The notes: generated by a model not told the origin, from the letters alone. 64,000 nt of DNA from Micromonospora sp. C28SCA-DRY-2 (GCF_030519475.1 NZ_JAUMKD010000007.1:124001-188000); one strand, 5' to 3'; counted from the stretch's first letter, positions 16,750 through 25,003 are shown. Program-made: numbers and translations.

Positions 16750-17649
16750 GTGTCGGAAACCGCCCAGGCCCCGTCGCCGGCCGGCGAGCTACGCGCCGAC
16801 TGCGCCCGCTGCTTCGGGCTCTGCTGCGTCGCGCCGGCCTTCGCCGCGTCCGCCGACTTCGCCGTCGACAAGCCGGCCGGCCAGCCCTGCCGGCACCTGG
16901 GGCCGGACTTCCGCTGCGGCATCCACACCGAGCTGCGCGAGCGGGGCTTCCCGGGCTGCACGGTCTTCGACTGCTTCGGCGCCGGGCAGCAGGTGGCCCA
17001 GGTGACCTTCGGCGGGCGGGACTGGCGGCAGGCTCCGGAGACGGCCGCCCGGATGTTCGACACGTTCGCCGTGATGCGGCCGCTGCACGAGCTGCTCTGG
17101 TACCTCACCCAGGCGGTCGCGCTGCGCCCGCCGCGGCCGCTGCCCGACGAGCTGACCGCCGCGCTGGCGGAGACCACCCGGCTGGCCAACGCCGGCCCGG
17201 AGACGCTGCTCGGGCTGGACGTCGACGCGTACCGGGGGCGGGTGAACGCGCTGCTGTCGCGCACCGGCGACCTGGTGCGGGCGCGCGCCGGCCGGCCGGG
17301 CCCCGACCACCGGGGCGCCCGGCTGTTCGGGGCCGACCTGCGCCGGGCCGACCTGCGGGCGGCCAACCTGCGCGGCGCGCTGCTGATCGGGGCGGACCTG
17401 CGCGGCGTGGACCTACGCCTGGCCGACCTGACCGGCGCGGACCTGCGGGGCGCCGACCTGCGCGGGGCCGACCTGTCCGGCAGCCTCTTCCTGCACCAGT
17501 CGCAGCTCGAGGCGGCCCGCGGCGACCGGCACACCGAACTGCCGGCGACGCTCACCCGGCCGGCGCACTGGTCGGCGCTGCCGCTCACCCCGGTACGCCG
17601 CACCCCCCGCGCCGGCGCCCGCCGCCCCGGCCCACCCCGGCGCCGCTAG
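16750..17649 (+). CDS. YkgJ-type cysteine cluster plus pentapeptide-repeat protein
   Basis: A 299-residue protein with two parts. Residues about 14-75 carry a cysteine cluster, CARCFGLCC then CRHL-----CGIH and GCTVFDCFGAGQ, like the zinc- or iron-chelating YkgJ family. Residues about 195-250 form at least eight pentapeptide repeats of the A(D/N)LRxA type (ADLRRADLRAANLRGAL and so on), which build a right-handed beta helix. A helical linker lies between. The GTG start at 16750 follows GGCAGGAGA. The longer open frame to 15832 is a shadow of the previous gene. The same architecture is recalled from other actinobacteria, but no function is established. Confidence 0.82.
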   Translation: MSETAQAPSPAGELRADCARCFGLCCVAPAFAASADFAVDKPAGQPCRHLGPDFRCGIHTELRERGFPGCTVFDCFGAGQQVAQVTFGGRDWRQAPETAARMFDTFAVMRPLHELLWYLTQAVALRPPRPLPDELTAALAETTRLANAGPETLLGLDVDAYRGRVNALLSRTGDLVRARAGRPGPDHRGARLFGADLRRADLRAANLRGALLIGADLRGVDLRLADLTGADLRGADLRGADLSGSLFLHQSQLEAARGDRHTELPATLTRPAHWSALPLTPVRRTPRAGARRPGPPRRR

Positions 17650-17655
17650 TCCGAC

Positions 17656-17814
17656 GGTCCGGCCGCTCGCCGCCTACCGCGCCCCAGCCGTCCGCCGCTC
17701 ACCGCACAACCGAGCCTCCGGCCGCTCGCCGCCCAACCGAGCCCCAGACCCGTCCGGCCGCTCGCCGCACAAACCGCGCCCGACCCGTGCCGCCGCTCGC
17801 CTCCTACCGTGCCG
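17656..17814. repeat. Degenerate tandem repeats, about 27-35 bp units
   Basis: Five imperfect copies of a unit resembling GTCCGGCCGCTCGCCGC followed by C-AACCG-GCCCCAG-CC begin near 17657, 17690, 17717, 17752 and 17787. They fill the gap between the convergent pentapeptide and MarR genes and run a few bases into the MarR stop region. Confidence 0.6.
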
Positions 17815-18382
17815 GGGTCGGGTCCTCGGTGGCCCCGGCTGCGCCGCCGGAGGCGCCGGCACCGGCGCAGGGTGCGCCCCGGTAGCCGTCGTGCACCGGG
17901 CAGGTCGGGCAGCGGGACCGGTCGCAGAGCCGGCAGAGCCGCGCCAGCTCGCGCCGGTCGCCCGCCTCGCACCGCAACAGGTTGCCGGCGATCCGCGCCA
18001 GCTGGTGGCGCTGCTCGGCGGTGAGCAGCCCGACCAGGTCGGCCAGCGCGTCCTGCCGGGCCCGCAGGATCCGCTCGGCGGCCACCCGGCCGGCGGCGGT
18101 GAGGTGCAGCGCCCGGCTGCGGCCGTCGGCGCCGGGCTGCCGCCGTACCCAGCCCTGGTCGACCAGGCGGCGGACCAGGTGGGCCGCGCCGGGCTGGGTG
18201 AGGCCGAGCACCTGGCCGAGCCATTCGGCGGTGCTGCCTGGCTGGTCCTTGATCACGACGACCGCCTCGGCCAGCGCCCCGCCGGCGCCGGCCGCGTCGA
18301 CGACCGCGGCCCGCATCCGGGAGTTCACGGCGAGCGCCAGAGCGCCGAGGAGGTTCGGGGCGGCGTCCTCGGGTAGATTCAT
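17804..18382 (-). CDS. MarR-family transcriptional regulator with C-terminal cysteine cluster
   Basis: A 192-residue winged-helix regulator. The helix-turn-helix is visible as STAEWLGQVLGLTQPGAAHLVRRL (read in parts) followed by the wing VRRQPGADGRSRALHLTAAG. Unlike ordinary MarR proteins it carries a tail rich in Cys: CEAGDRRELARLCRLCDRS then RCPTCPVHDGYRGAPC, suggesting a metal or redox sensor. The ATG at 18382 lies inside a perfect 31-bp palindrome that also contains the start of the divergent MFS gene, five bases away. It therefore very probably controls itself and that transporter. No ribosome-binding site fits upstream, so the transcript may be leaderless. Confidence 0.88.
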   Translation of the reverse strand: MNLPEDAAPNLLGALALAVNSRMRAAVVDAAGAGGALAEAVVVIKDQPGSTAEWLGQVLGLTQPGAAHLVRRLVDQGWVRRQPGADGRSRALHLTAAGRVAAERILRARQDALADLVGLLTAEQRHQLARIAGNLLRCEAGDRRELARLCRLCDRSRCPTCPVHDGYRGAPCAGAGASGGAAGATEDPTPAR

Positions 18383-18400
18383 AAGTTATGAATCTACCCG
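18370..18400. promoter_or_regulatory. Perfect 31-bp palindrome covering both divergent start codons
   Basis: The 15-base arms CGGGTAGATTCATAA and TTATGAATCTACCCG flank one central G at 18385. The ATG of the MarR gene (18380-18382, minus) and the ATG of the MFS gene (18388-18390, plus) are symmetric parts of the arms, so both proteins begin Met-Asn-Leu-Pro. It is the probable operator of the MarR regulator. The AT-rich centre also resembles a promoter element. Confidence 0.85.
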
Positions 18401-19593
18401 GTCGAGCCGTCGCGGTCATCGTGCTGATGAACCTCGCCCAGCTCCCGGTCGCGATGCGACAGTTGCTCGTGGTGCTGCTCGGTCACCACAACACGGGCAG
18501 CTTCGCCACCGCCGGTGCCGCGAGCGCCGCCTGCGGGCTCGGCCTGGCGGTGTCCGCACCCCTGTACGGCCGGTTGCTGCCCCGCTTCGGCGACCGGGTG
18601 GTGCTGCTCGGCTCCGGCCTGGCCCACCTCGCGGCCCTGTCCGGGCTGGCGCTGAGCACCCGACCCACCGCCTTCGTGGCGCTGGCCGCCGCCGCCGGAT
18701 TGGCCACCCCGCCCGCGCTGAGCAGCGGCCGGTCGCTGCTGCCCCGGCTGGTGCCCGCGCCGGCGCTGACCCGCGCGTACGCCGTGAACGCGGTCGGGCA
18801 GGAACTGCTCTACGTCGGCGGCCCGCTCGCGGTGACCCTGAGCCTGCTGCTGACCGGCCCCGCCGGTGCGGTGTTCGCGTTCGCGGCCGTCGGTTCCCTC
18901 GCCCTGGTCGGCAACGCCCTGGTCGTTCCTCGCCGGCACGGCGCCGACGCGGCCGACCGGGCCGCCCGTCCGGCCGCCCGGCGCACGGTGCGCACCCTGC
19001 TCGGCGTGCACCTGGGCTACGCGACGTGCATGGGCGCCATGTGGGTGCTGGTCCCGGCGTTCGCCGCCGGCGCCGGGCACCCGGACCAGGCCGGTGTGCT
19101 GATCACCGTCTGGTCGGTGGGCAGCCTGGCCGGCGGTCTGGTGCTCGCCCGCCGCGGCCGGTTGGCCGATCCGCGCCGCGCCTACCTGGCGCTGCTGGCC
19201 ACCATGGCGCTCACCTCGGCGGTGCTGCCCTGGCCGCGTACCGTGCCGCAGATGGCGGTCGCCCTGGCCGTCTTCGGGCTCGCGCTCGCGCCGTGGCTCG
19301 CCGTCACCGACGGACTGATGGCTCGGGCCGCCCCCGCGCCGCACACCGCCGAGGCGTACGGCTGGTTGCAGACCGTCGGGCAACTCGGGACCGCCCTCGG
19401 CGCGGCGAGCAGCGGCGCGGTCAGCGACCGGTTCGGCACCACCGGCGCCTTCCTGATCGTCCCGGCGGCGCTGGCGGTCGCCGTCGCGGTCGCGCTCACC
19501 CGCCGTCGTGCGCTGTCCGCCGGGCCGGAAACGGCCGGCCCGCCGGCGCCGGAACCCGACGTTTCGCTGCCAGGTGGTCGGGTAGCCGGCTGA
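18388..19593 (+). CDS. MFS transporter controlled by the divergent MarR regulator
   Basis: A 401-residue major facilitator protein with about twelve hydrophobic segments. The loop after segment two carries GRLLPRFGDRVV, the usual MFS G-x-x-x-D/R-x-G-R/K region, and similar charges recur in the second half (ARRGRLADPRR). It is most like MFS drug or metabolite exporters of the actinobacterial YfkF type. It starts five bases from the divergent regulator start, within the same palindrome, which suggests an efflux pump induced by the regulator ligand. No Shine-Dalgarno site can fit before ATG 18388 except inside the regulator coding sequence. Confidence 0.9.
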   Translation: MNLPGRAVAVIVLMNLAQLPVAMRQLLVVLLGHHNTGSFATAGAASAACGLGLAVSAPLYGRLLPRFGDRVVLLGSGLAHLAALSGLALSTRPTAFVALAAAAGLATPPALSSGRSLLPRLVPAPALTRAYAVNAVGQELLYVGGPLAVTLSLLLTGPAGAVFAFAAVGSLALVGNALVVPRRHGADAADRAARPAARRTVRTLLGVHLGYATCMGAMWVLVPAFAAGAGHPDQAGVLITVWSVGSLAGGLVLARRGRLADPRRAYLALLATMALTSAVLPWPRTVPQMAVALAVFGLALAPWLAVTDGLMARAAPAPHTAEAYGWLQTVGQLGTALGAASSGAVSDRFGTTGAFLIVPAALAVAVAVALTRRRALSAGPETAGPPAPEPDVSLPGGRVAG

Positions 19594-19616
19594 CCGACGG
19601 TACGAGCGGGGAGGCG

Positions 19617-19856
19617 ATGGTGGGATATCGGGCACGTCAGGGCGTACAGCCGGTCGACCCGGAGCACGCCGAGGACGAGGCCGGCCAGGCCCGGCTGGTC
19701 CAGGTCGGGGCGGACACCGACGTCCCGGCTCCGGACGACACCGAGATCAAGCCGGACATCGTCACCGAGGACGACGGCTCCGGCGTGGCGGGCGGGGCGT
19801 CGGGCACCAGCAGCGGTGGCTCGACCATGCCCGGCCACCCGGACGCGACCCGCTGA
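19617..19856 (+). CDS. Small acidic hypothetical protein
   Basis: A 79-residue acidic protein with no signal or membrane segment. The sequence is rich in Asp, Glu, Gly and Ser (EHAEDEAGQ, PDDTEIKPDIVTEDDGSG, then SGTSSGGS). ATG 19617 is preceded by GGGGAGG. I do not recognise a family. It lies 23 bases after the MFS stop and may be the last gene of that transcript. Composition and a clear ribosome-binding site favour a real gene. Confidence 0.6.
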   Translation: MVGYRARQGVQPVDPEHAEDEAGQARLVQVGADTDVPAPDDTEIKPDIVTEDDGSGVAGGASGTSSGGSTMPGHPDATR

Positions 19857-19957
19857 CCACCTCGCCGGCCGACCGTCGGGTGTGGTGTCCGGGCCTGCCC
19901 CGGGCAGCCCGCGCGGGTCCGCTCCGGGCCGCCGCGCCGGCCCAACCCCCATCGGCG

Positions 19958-20437
19958 TCAGCGGCCGGCGGGCACCGCCGCGGCGCGGGCCTCGGTCATC
20001 CCCCGGTTGGCCAGCGCGTCCGCCCGCTCGTTCTCCGGGTGTCCGTTGTGGCCCTTCACCCACAGCCAGGTGACCTGGTGGCGGGCGCACGCCGCCTCCA
20101 GCCGCTGCCACAGGTCGGCGTTCTTGACCGGCTGCCGGGCCGCGGTCAGCCAGCCGTTGCGCTTCCACGAGGCGAGCCAGCTGGTGATGCCGTTGCGCAC
20201 GTACGTGCTGTCGGTGTGCAGCTCGACCGTGACCGGGCGGGTCAGGCTCTCCAGCGCCTGGATGGCGGCCATCAGCTCCATCCGGTTGTTGGTGGTCGGC
20301 GTCGCCTCACCGCCGTGCAGCTCCCGCTCGTGGCTGCCGTAGCGCAGCACCACGCCCCAGCCGCCCGGACCGGGGTTGCCGCTGCACGCGCCGTCGGTCC
20401 AGATCTGCACGATCCTGCCGGTCGTCCCGTCCACCAT
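19958..20437 (-). CDS. rnhA: Ribonuclease HI
   Basis: A 159-residue RNase HI that cuts RNA in RNA-DNA hybrids. The four catalytic carboxylates are present: Asp15 in WTDGACSGN, Glu54 in NNRMEL, Asp76 in TDSTYV and Asp140 in NERAD, with the helper His130 in KGHNGHPEN. It is full length for the stand-alone enzyme. It is divergent from the phosphatase gene with 79 bases between. Confidence 0.96.
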   Translation of the reverse strand: MVDGTTGRIVQIWTDGACSGNPGPGGWGVVLRYGSHERELHGGEATPTTNNRMELMAAIQALESLTRPVTVELHTDSTYVRNGITSWLASWKRNGWLTAARQPVKNADLWQRLEAACARHQVTWLWVKGHNGHPENERADALANRGMTEARAAAVPAGR

Positions 20438-20516
20438 GCCGGCAACCTACCCGGTGCCGACGCCGGCCCGGCGGCTCGGGGCATCCGCCACGCGGGCCGG
20501 CAGCTAAGGTCGGGCG

Positions 20517-21245
20517 GTGGAACGGCACATCACCTTTGAACGACTGCACAACTTCCGTGACCTGGGCGGCTACCGGGCCGGCGACGGCCGCACCGTGCGG
20601 TGGGGTCAGCTCTACCGGTCGGACTCGTTGGGCAAGCTGGCCGGGGCGGACCTGGCCCGGTTCCGCGAACTCGGCGTGCGTACGGTGATCGACCTGCGCT
20701 ACCCGTGGGAGATCGAGGCGCGCGGCCGGGTGCCGCACCACGAGGGTCTGGTCTGGCACAACCTGAGCATCGAGCACCGCCCCTACGACCAGGCCACCAT
20801 CGACCCGACGGTCGACCCGTGGCGCTACCTCGCCGACCGGTACGCGGAGGTGGCCGACGACGGCGCGGCCGAGCTGCGGGAGGCGCTGGAGGTGATCGCC
20901 GAGGCCGACGGTCCGCTGGTCTTCCACTGCGCCTCCGGCAAGGACCGCACCGGCCTGCTGGCCGCCCTGCTGCTCACCCTGCTCGGGGTCGACGACGAGC
21001 AGATCGCGGCGGACTTCGCGCTGACCGAGCTGGCCACCGAGCGGTTGGTGGCCGACTGGCGGGCCGCCCATCCGGGCCGCACCCTGGTCTGGCCCGGCTA
21101 CGGCCGCGCCCCGGCCGAGATCATCCAGCTCGTGCTGGCCGACCTGCGGGCGGCGCACGGCTCGGTGCACGGCTACGTCACCGACCGGCTCGGCGTGTCC
21201 GAGAAGACGATCACGCGGCTGCGCGAGCGGCTGTTGACCGGGTGA
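20517..21245 (+). CDS. Tyrosine-protein phosphatase (PtpB-like/DSP family)
   Basis: A 242-residue phosphatase of the Y_phosphatase3 group. The N-terminal NFRDLGGYRAGDGRTVRWGQLYRSD motif (residues 12-36, cited in part) is diagnostic, and the catalytic P-loop is HCASGKDRTG with Cys138 and Arg144. The C-terminal helical part ends in LGVSEKTITRLRERLL. The Lys in the P-loop (SGKDR) is typical of the PtpB and lipid or protein tyrosine phosphatase subgroup. The GTG start at 20517 leads straight into the conserved core. The target is unknown. Confidence 0.9.
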   Translation: MERHITFERLHNFRDLGGYRAGDGRTVRWGQLYRSDSLGKLAGADLARFRELGVRTVIDLRYPWEIEARGRVPHHEGLVWHNLSIEHRPYDQATIDPTVDPWRYLADRYAEVADDGAAELREALEVIAEADGPLVFHCASGKDRTGLLAALLLTLLGVDDEQIAADFALTELATERLVADWRAAHPGRTLVWPGYGRAPAEIIQLVLADLRAAHGSVHGYVTDRLGVSEKTITRLRERLLTG

Positions 21246-21318
21246 GGCAGGCCGGCGCCGGTGGCTCGTCCCCAGGGACGGGAAATGCCCGCGCCCAGCG
21301 CGGCGGTGGTCTGGCAGG

Positions 21319-21921
21319 GTGGGCACCGTGACGGTGATCGACAACGGCCTGCGGGCCGGGGCGGGTGGGACCTTCGACGAGCTGCGGCGCGCCGGCCGTG
21401 CGGCGATCCGGCCGGCCGAGCCGGGCGACGCCGACACGCTGCACCGGTTCATCGTGGAGCTGGCCGCGGCGGAGGACTTCCCGGGCGAGGTCAGCGCCGA
21501 GCCGGCGGACGTCGCCCGGGCGCTGTTCGGGTCGCGGCCGGTGGCGGAGGCGGTGGTGGCGACCGTCGACGACAAGCCGGTCGGGTTCGCGTTGTTCTAC
21601 CCCACCTACAGCACGGTGCTGGGCCGCCCCGGCATCCATCTGGAGGACCTCTACGTCCGGCCCGAGCAGCGTGGCGGCGGGCTCGGCCGGGCGCTGCTCG
21701 CCCACCTGGCCGCGCTGGCCGTGGCGCGGGGCTGCGCCCGGCTGGAGTGGTGGGTGCTGCGCACCAACGACCCGGCGCTGCGCTTCTACCGCCGGCTGCG
21801 GGCGCGATCCCTGGACGAGATCGACGTGCTGCGACTCGACGGTGAGGTGCTGCGCGAGCTGGCCGACGGCAGCCAGCTCGGCGGCGGGCAGGCGACGGCC
21901 GGCGTCGCGCCCGACGCCTGA
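21319..21921 (+). CDS. GNAT acetyltransferase (diamine/thialysine acetyltransferase-like)
   Basis: A 200-residue GNAT enzyme. The domain starts at AIRPAEPGDADTLHRFIVELA. The acetyl-CoA region reads IHLEDLYVRPEQRGGGLGRALLAHLA, with WWVLRTNDPALRFYRRLRA following. EDLYV--E-RG-G-G and ARLEWWVL--N-PA--FY resemble the spermidine/thialysine acetyltransferase group. GTG 21319 or the in-frame GTG at 21328 could be the start. The physiological substrate is unproven. Confidence 0.85.
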   Translation: MGTVTVIDNGLRAGAGGTFDELRRAGRAAIRPAEPGDADTLHRFIVELAAAEDFPGEVSAEPADVARALFGSRPVAEAVVATVDDKPVGFALFYPTYSTVLGRPGIHLEDLYVRPEQRGGGLGRALLAHLAALAVARGCARLEWWVLRTNDPALRFYRRLRARSLDEIDVLRLDGEVLRELADGSQLGGGQATAGVAPDA

Positions 21922-21954
21922 TCCGCCGCCTGCCCGGGCGTCGGGAACGCTGGC

Positions 21955-23157
21955 CTAGCGGCTCCGCCGACCGCGGACGAGGCGGGCGCGGAGCCGGTCG
22001 GCGGCGTCGCCGGCGGTGGCGGCGACCATCGGCGACAGCCGGGTGGAGCTCATCACCGCCAACTCCTCGGCCGGGCTGGTGGCGCCGTCGAGGAAACGCA
22101 GCACCCGCTCGGCGGGGTTGCGGTCGAAGAGCCGGTCGAAGAACTCCGGCCCGCTCACCCCGCCGCGGTCCAGCGCGCGCAGCGCGACCGCGTCCATCCA
22201 CAGATGCCGTCGGGGGTACGCGGGCGCCGGCACCGGTGGCCGCCCGGCCGCCAGGGCGCGGGCCACCTGCTCGGCCTGCCGCCGCATGGCGGAGAAGGTG
22301 AAGCCGGTGGAGGGGCGGGTGGCGCCGCCGGCCGTGCCGAGGCGGACCACCCGGGGTGACGGGTGGGCGTCGAACGGCGCGTCGGTCATCGGGATCACCC
22401 CGTCCTCCACCTCCCGTACGACCAGCCGGACCGGGTCGAGGCCGAGCAGGTCACGGTAGCCGGCCAGGGCCGCGTCGTAGCCGGCGTCGGTGAGCCGCGC
22501 GGGCGAGAACTCGGTGTACTCGACCAGGGCGTAGCGGTCGCTCACCGGCAGCACGTAGCCGAACGAGACGCCCCGGGCCGGCTGCGGGGTGCGGAAGTCC
22601 ATCAGCACCGCGCGGTCGGCGTCGAAGACCGGGGTGTCCGAGGCCAGCCACCACCCCCGGAAGTGCTGGAGCCAGTTGGTGCGCCCGGGCCGGCGCGGCG
22701 GGCGGGGCCGGGAGTCCAGCACCCAGGACGCCCGGAGCACGGCGCTGCCGTCGGCGCGGACCAGCACCCGCTCGCCGTCGTCGTCGAGGGCGTCGGCGGC
22801 GGCCACGATCCGCCGCACGCCGAGGCGCCGCTCGGCGGCGGCGGCCCGGTCGTAGACCGGGCCGGAGCGGAGCATGGCGTACCGCAGCGGGGCGAGGTCG
22901 AGCACCCGGCGGCGCTGCGCGGTGACCACCTCGACCTGCCGCCAGCTCGCGCTCAGCACCGGGTCGAGATCGTTGCCCGGGCGGTCCCAGAACGCCCAGG
23001 TGCGGTCCTGGCCGCGCTTGTGCACCGGGTCCACCACGGCGACCCGCAGGTCGCGCACCCCGTGCCGGTCGAGCGCGGCGAGCACCAGCGACGCGGCGCC
23101 GCCACCACCGACGAGGGCGAGGTCGACGTCGACCGGTGCGCGGTTCACCCGGTTCAC
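21955..23157 (-). CDS. crtY: Lycopene cyclase (CrtY/CrtL-type)
   Basis: A 400-residue flavoprotein-like lycopene beta-cyclase. The dinucleotide-binding motif DLALVGGGGAASLVLAAL lies near the N-terminus. Family landmarks follow: DRTWAFWD (about 64-71), the RPPRRPGRTNWLQHFRGWWL block, LMDFRT and GTAGGATRPSTGFTFSAM. It converts lycopene ends to beta-rings. The GTG at 23157 overlaps the stop of the upstream gene by four bases (GTGA), indicating coupling with the CrtO-like partner. No phytoene synthase or desaturase lies within the window, so the other carotenoid genes must be elsewhere. Confidence 0.9.
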   Translation of the reverse strand: MNRVNRAPVDVDLALVGGGGAASLVLAALDRHGVRDLRVAVVDPVHKRGQDRTWAFWDRPGNDLDPVLSASWRQVEVVTAQRRRVLDLAPLRYAMLRSGPVYDRAAAAERRLGVRRIVAAADALDDDGERVLVRADGSAVLRASWVLDSRPRPPRRPGRTNWLQHFRGWWLASDTPVFDADRAVLMDFRTPQPARGVSFGYVLPVSDRYALVEYTEFSPARLTDAGYDAALAGYRDLLGLDPVRLVVREVEDGVIPMTDAPFDAHPSPRVVRLGTAGGATRPSTGFTFSAMRRQAEQVARALAAGRPPVPAPAYPRRHLWMDAVALRALDRGGVSGPEFFDRLFDRNPAERVLRFLDGATSPAEELAVMSSTRLSPMVAATAGDAADRLRARLVRGRRSR

Positions 23158-23702
23158 GGTGTCACACCGGTCCCCGCGCGGTGTTCGGTGGCCGCCGTGA
23201 CCTGTCGGATCCGGGCCCGCAGCGCCCGCTGGAGCAGGATCGGGTAGCCGTGCAGCGGCACGGTCAGCCCGGCCAACCAACCGGCGGCCGGGCCCGCCCC
23301 GAGCAGGGCCGCCACCCCGGCCAGCCCGAGGGCGACGACGGCGAGCACCGAGTGCCCGAACTCGGAGCGCCGGGTGCGCAGGTCGAGTGCCGGCAGGGCG
23401 GACCGGGTGCCGGCGAAGGAGTGCCCCATCAGCCGTTCCCAGCCAAGCCGGCGCAGCAGTCGCCGGTACGCCGCGACACCCAGCCGCCGGTACAGCGCCG
23501 GCTCCCACCGGCGGATCCGCCAGTGGTCGCCGCGCAGCGCCGGCCGCGCGGCCTCCACCCAGGCGGCGGCCCAGGCCATCAGCGCGAAGTGGACCACCCA
23601 GGCGAACGCGAAGCCGTAGCCGAGCAGCGCGCCGGTCACGGCGCCCGCGGCGGCCACCGCGATCCCACCCGCCACCAGGACCAGCAGCGCCCGGGTCGTC
23701 AT
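23154..23702 (-). CDS. CrtO-like glycosyl-carotenoid acyltransferase candidate
   Basis: A 182-residue membrane protein with about four hydrophobic segments. The central part RIRRWEPALYRRLGVAAYRR and the later TRRSEFGHS and HGYPILLQRALRARI resemble the glycosyl-4,4'-diaponeurosporenoate acyltransferase CrtO family of staphylococci, where Y-P-I-x-L-Q-R is a recurring block. It overlaps the lycopene cyclase gene by four bases, so it is probably part of carotenoid maturation. ATG 23702 (MTTRALLVL) was chosen because it is followed by the first membrane segment; a start at 23735 is possible. The assignment comes from recalled motifs and needs a profile search. Confidence 0.58.
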   Translation of the reverse strand: MTTRALLVLVAGGIAVAAAGAVTGALLGYGFAFAWVVHFALMAWAAAWVEAARPALRGDHWRIRRWEPALYRRLGVAAYRRLLRRLGWERLMGHSFAGTRSALPALDLRTRRSEFGHSVLAVVALGLAGVAALLGAGPAAGWLAGLTVPLHGYPILLQRALRARIRQVTAATEHRAGTGVTP

Positions 23703-23767
23703 CCGGGCGAGCCTAGCCGGGCGGCCGGCGACCACGGGCGAGCGGGGACCGCGACCCCGTCGGTACG

Positions 23768-25003
23768 GTGTCCGTCATGGCGGATCGATCCCAGCCGCTG
23801 GGCCGCCCGTTCTGGGCGTTCTGGGGTGCGGCGGCCCTGGCCAACCTCGGCGACGGCATCCGGGTGGCGGCGTTCCCCCTGCTTGCCGCCGCGCTGAGCG
23901 ACGACCCGGTGGCGGTGGCCGGGGTCGCCGCGGCGCAGTTCCTGCCCTGGCTCGTCGCGGGGCTGCTCGCCGGCGCGCTGGCCGACCGGCGCGGCGCGCG
24001 TACCGTGATCGCCGCCGCCGACGCCGGCCGGGTGGTCGTGCTGGCGGTGCTGGCCGTGGCCGTGGCGACCGGCCGGGCCACCATTCCGCTGGTGATCGCC
24101 GCCGCGTTCCTGCTCGGCGTGGGCGAGACCCTGCGCGACACCGCCGCCCAGACCGCGGTGCCCCGCCTGGTCAGCGACGCCCAACTGGAGAAGGCGAACG
24201 GACGGCTGGTCGCCGGCGAGATCGTCGGCAACGAGTTCGTCGGCCCGCCGGTGGGTGCGCTGCTCTTCGTCGTCGGTGCCGCGCTGCCGTTCGCGGCCAA
24301 CGGCGCGGCGCTCGCGCTGGCGGTCATGCTGGTGCTGTCCCTGCCGCTGAGCCTGACCCGCCCCGCCCGGGCCGCGGGCGCGAGCCCGGTCCCGGCCAAC
24401 CGGGACGGGGTGTTGGCCGGACTGCGCTGGCTGGTGCGGCAACCACTGCTGCGCACGCTGGTCGTGGTCGGCGCAGCCGTCGCCGCCGCGGACAGCGCCT
24501 GGTTCGCGATCTTCGTGCTGTACGCGCGGGAGAGCCTCGGTCTCGGCGCGCTCGGCTTCGGCCTGCTGCTGGCGACCGGCGCGGCCGGCGGGCTCGCCGG
24601 TTCGTTCGCCGCCGACCGGCTGATCGCCCGGTTCCGGCACCGGGACGTGCTGACCTGGTCCCTGGCGACGACGGCGGGCGTTCCGCTGCTCCTGGTGGTG
24701 GCACCGCACCGGGTCGCCGCGGTGGCCGTCGTCGTCACGACCAGCGCGTCGTTCGCGGTGCTCAACGTCGCCGCGCTGTCGATCCGGCACCGCCTCGTGC
24801 CCGAGGGGCTGCTCGGCCGGGTGGTCGCCGCCTCCCGGATGCTCACCTTCGGCTGCACCGCGCTCGGCGCGCTGGCCGGTGGCGCGCTCGCCGCGCGCGC
24901 GGGCGTCGAGGCGCCGTTCCTGTTCAGCGGTGCGGTCGCCGTGCTCGCGACGGTGGCCTGGTGGCTCTCCTCGCGGCCGGCCGCGCCGCCCGATCCCGCC
25001 TGA
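23768..25003 (+). CDS. MFS transporter (EntS/MFS_3-type exporter)
   Basis: A 411-residue major facilitator protein, about twelve hydrophobic segments. The first loop carries LADRRGARTVIAAADAGR and a further loop has VPRLVSDAQLEKANGRLVAGEIVGNEFVGPPVGALL, a hallmark of the enterobactin-exporter (EntS) and macrolide efflux MFS_3 group. GTG 23768 or ATG 23777 could be the start. It is divergent from the CrtO-like gene. The exported compound is unknown. Confidence 0.88.
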   Translation: MSVMADRSQPLGRPFWAFWGAAALANLGDGIRVAAFPLLAAALSDDPVAVAGVAAAQFLPWLVAGLLAGALADRRGARTVIAAADAGRVVVLAVLAVAVATGRATIPLVIAAAFLLGVGETLRDTAAQTAVPRLVSDAQLEKANGRLVAGEIVGNEFVGPPVGALLFVVGAALPFAANGAALALAVMLVLSLPLSLTRPARAAGASPVPANRDGVLAGLRWLVRQPLLRTLVVVGAAVAAADSAWFAIFVLYARESLGLGALGFGLLLATGAAGGLAGSFAADRLIARFRHRDVLTWSLATTAGVPLLLVVAPHRVAAVAVVVTTSASFAVLNVAALSIRHRLVPEGLLGRVVAASRMLTFGCTALGALAGGALAARAGVEAPFLFSGAVAVLATVAWWLSSRPAAPPDPA

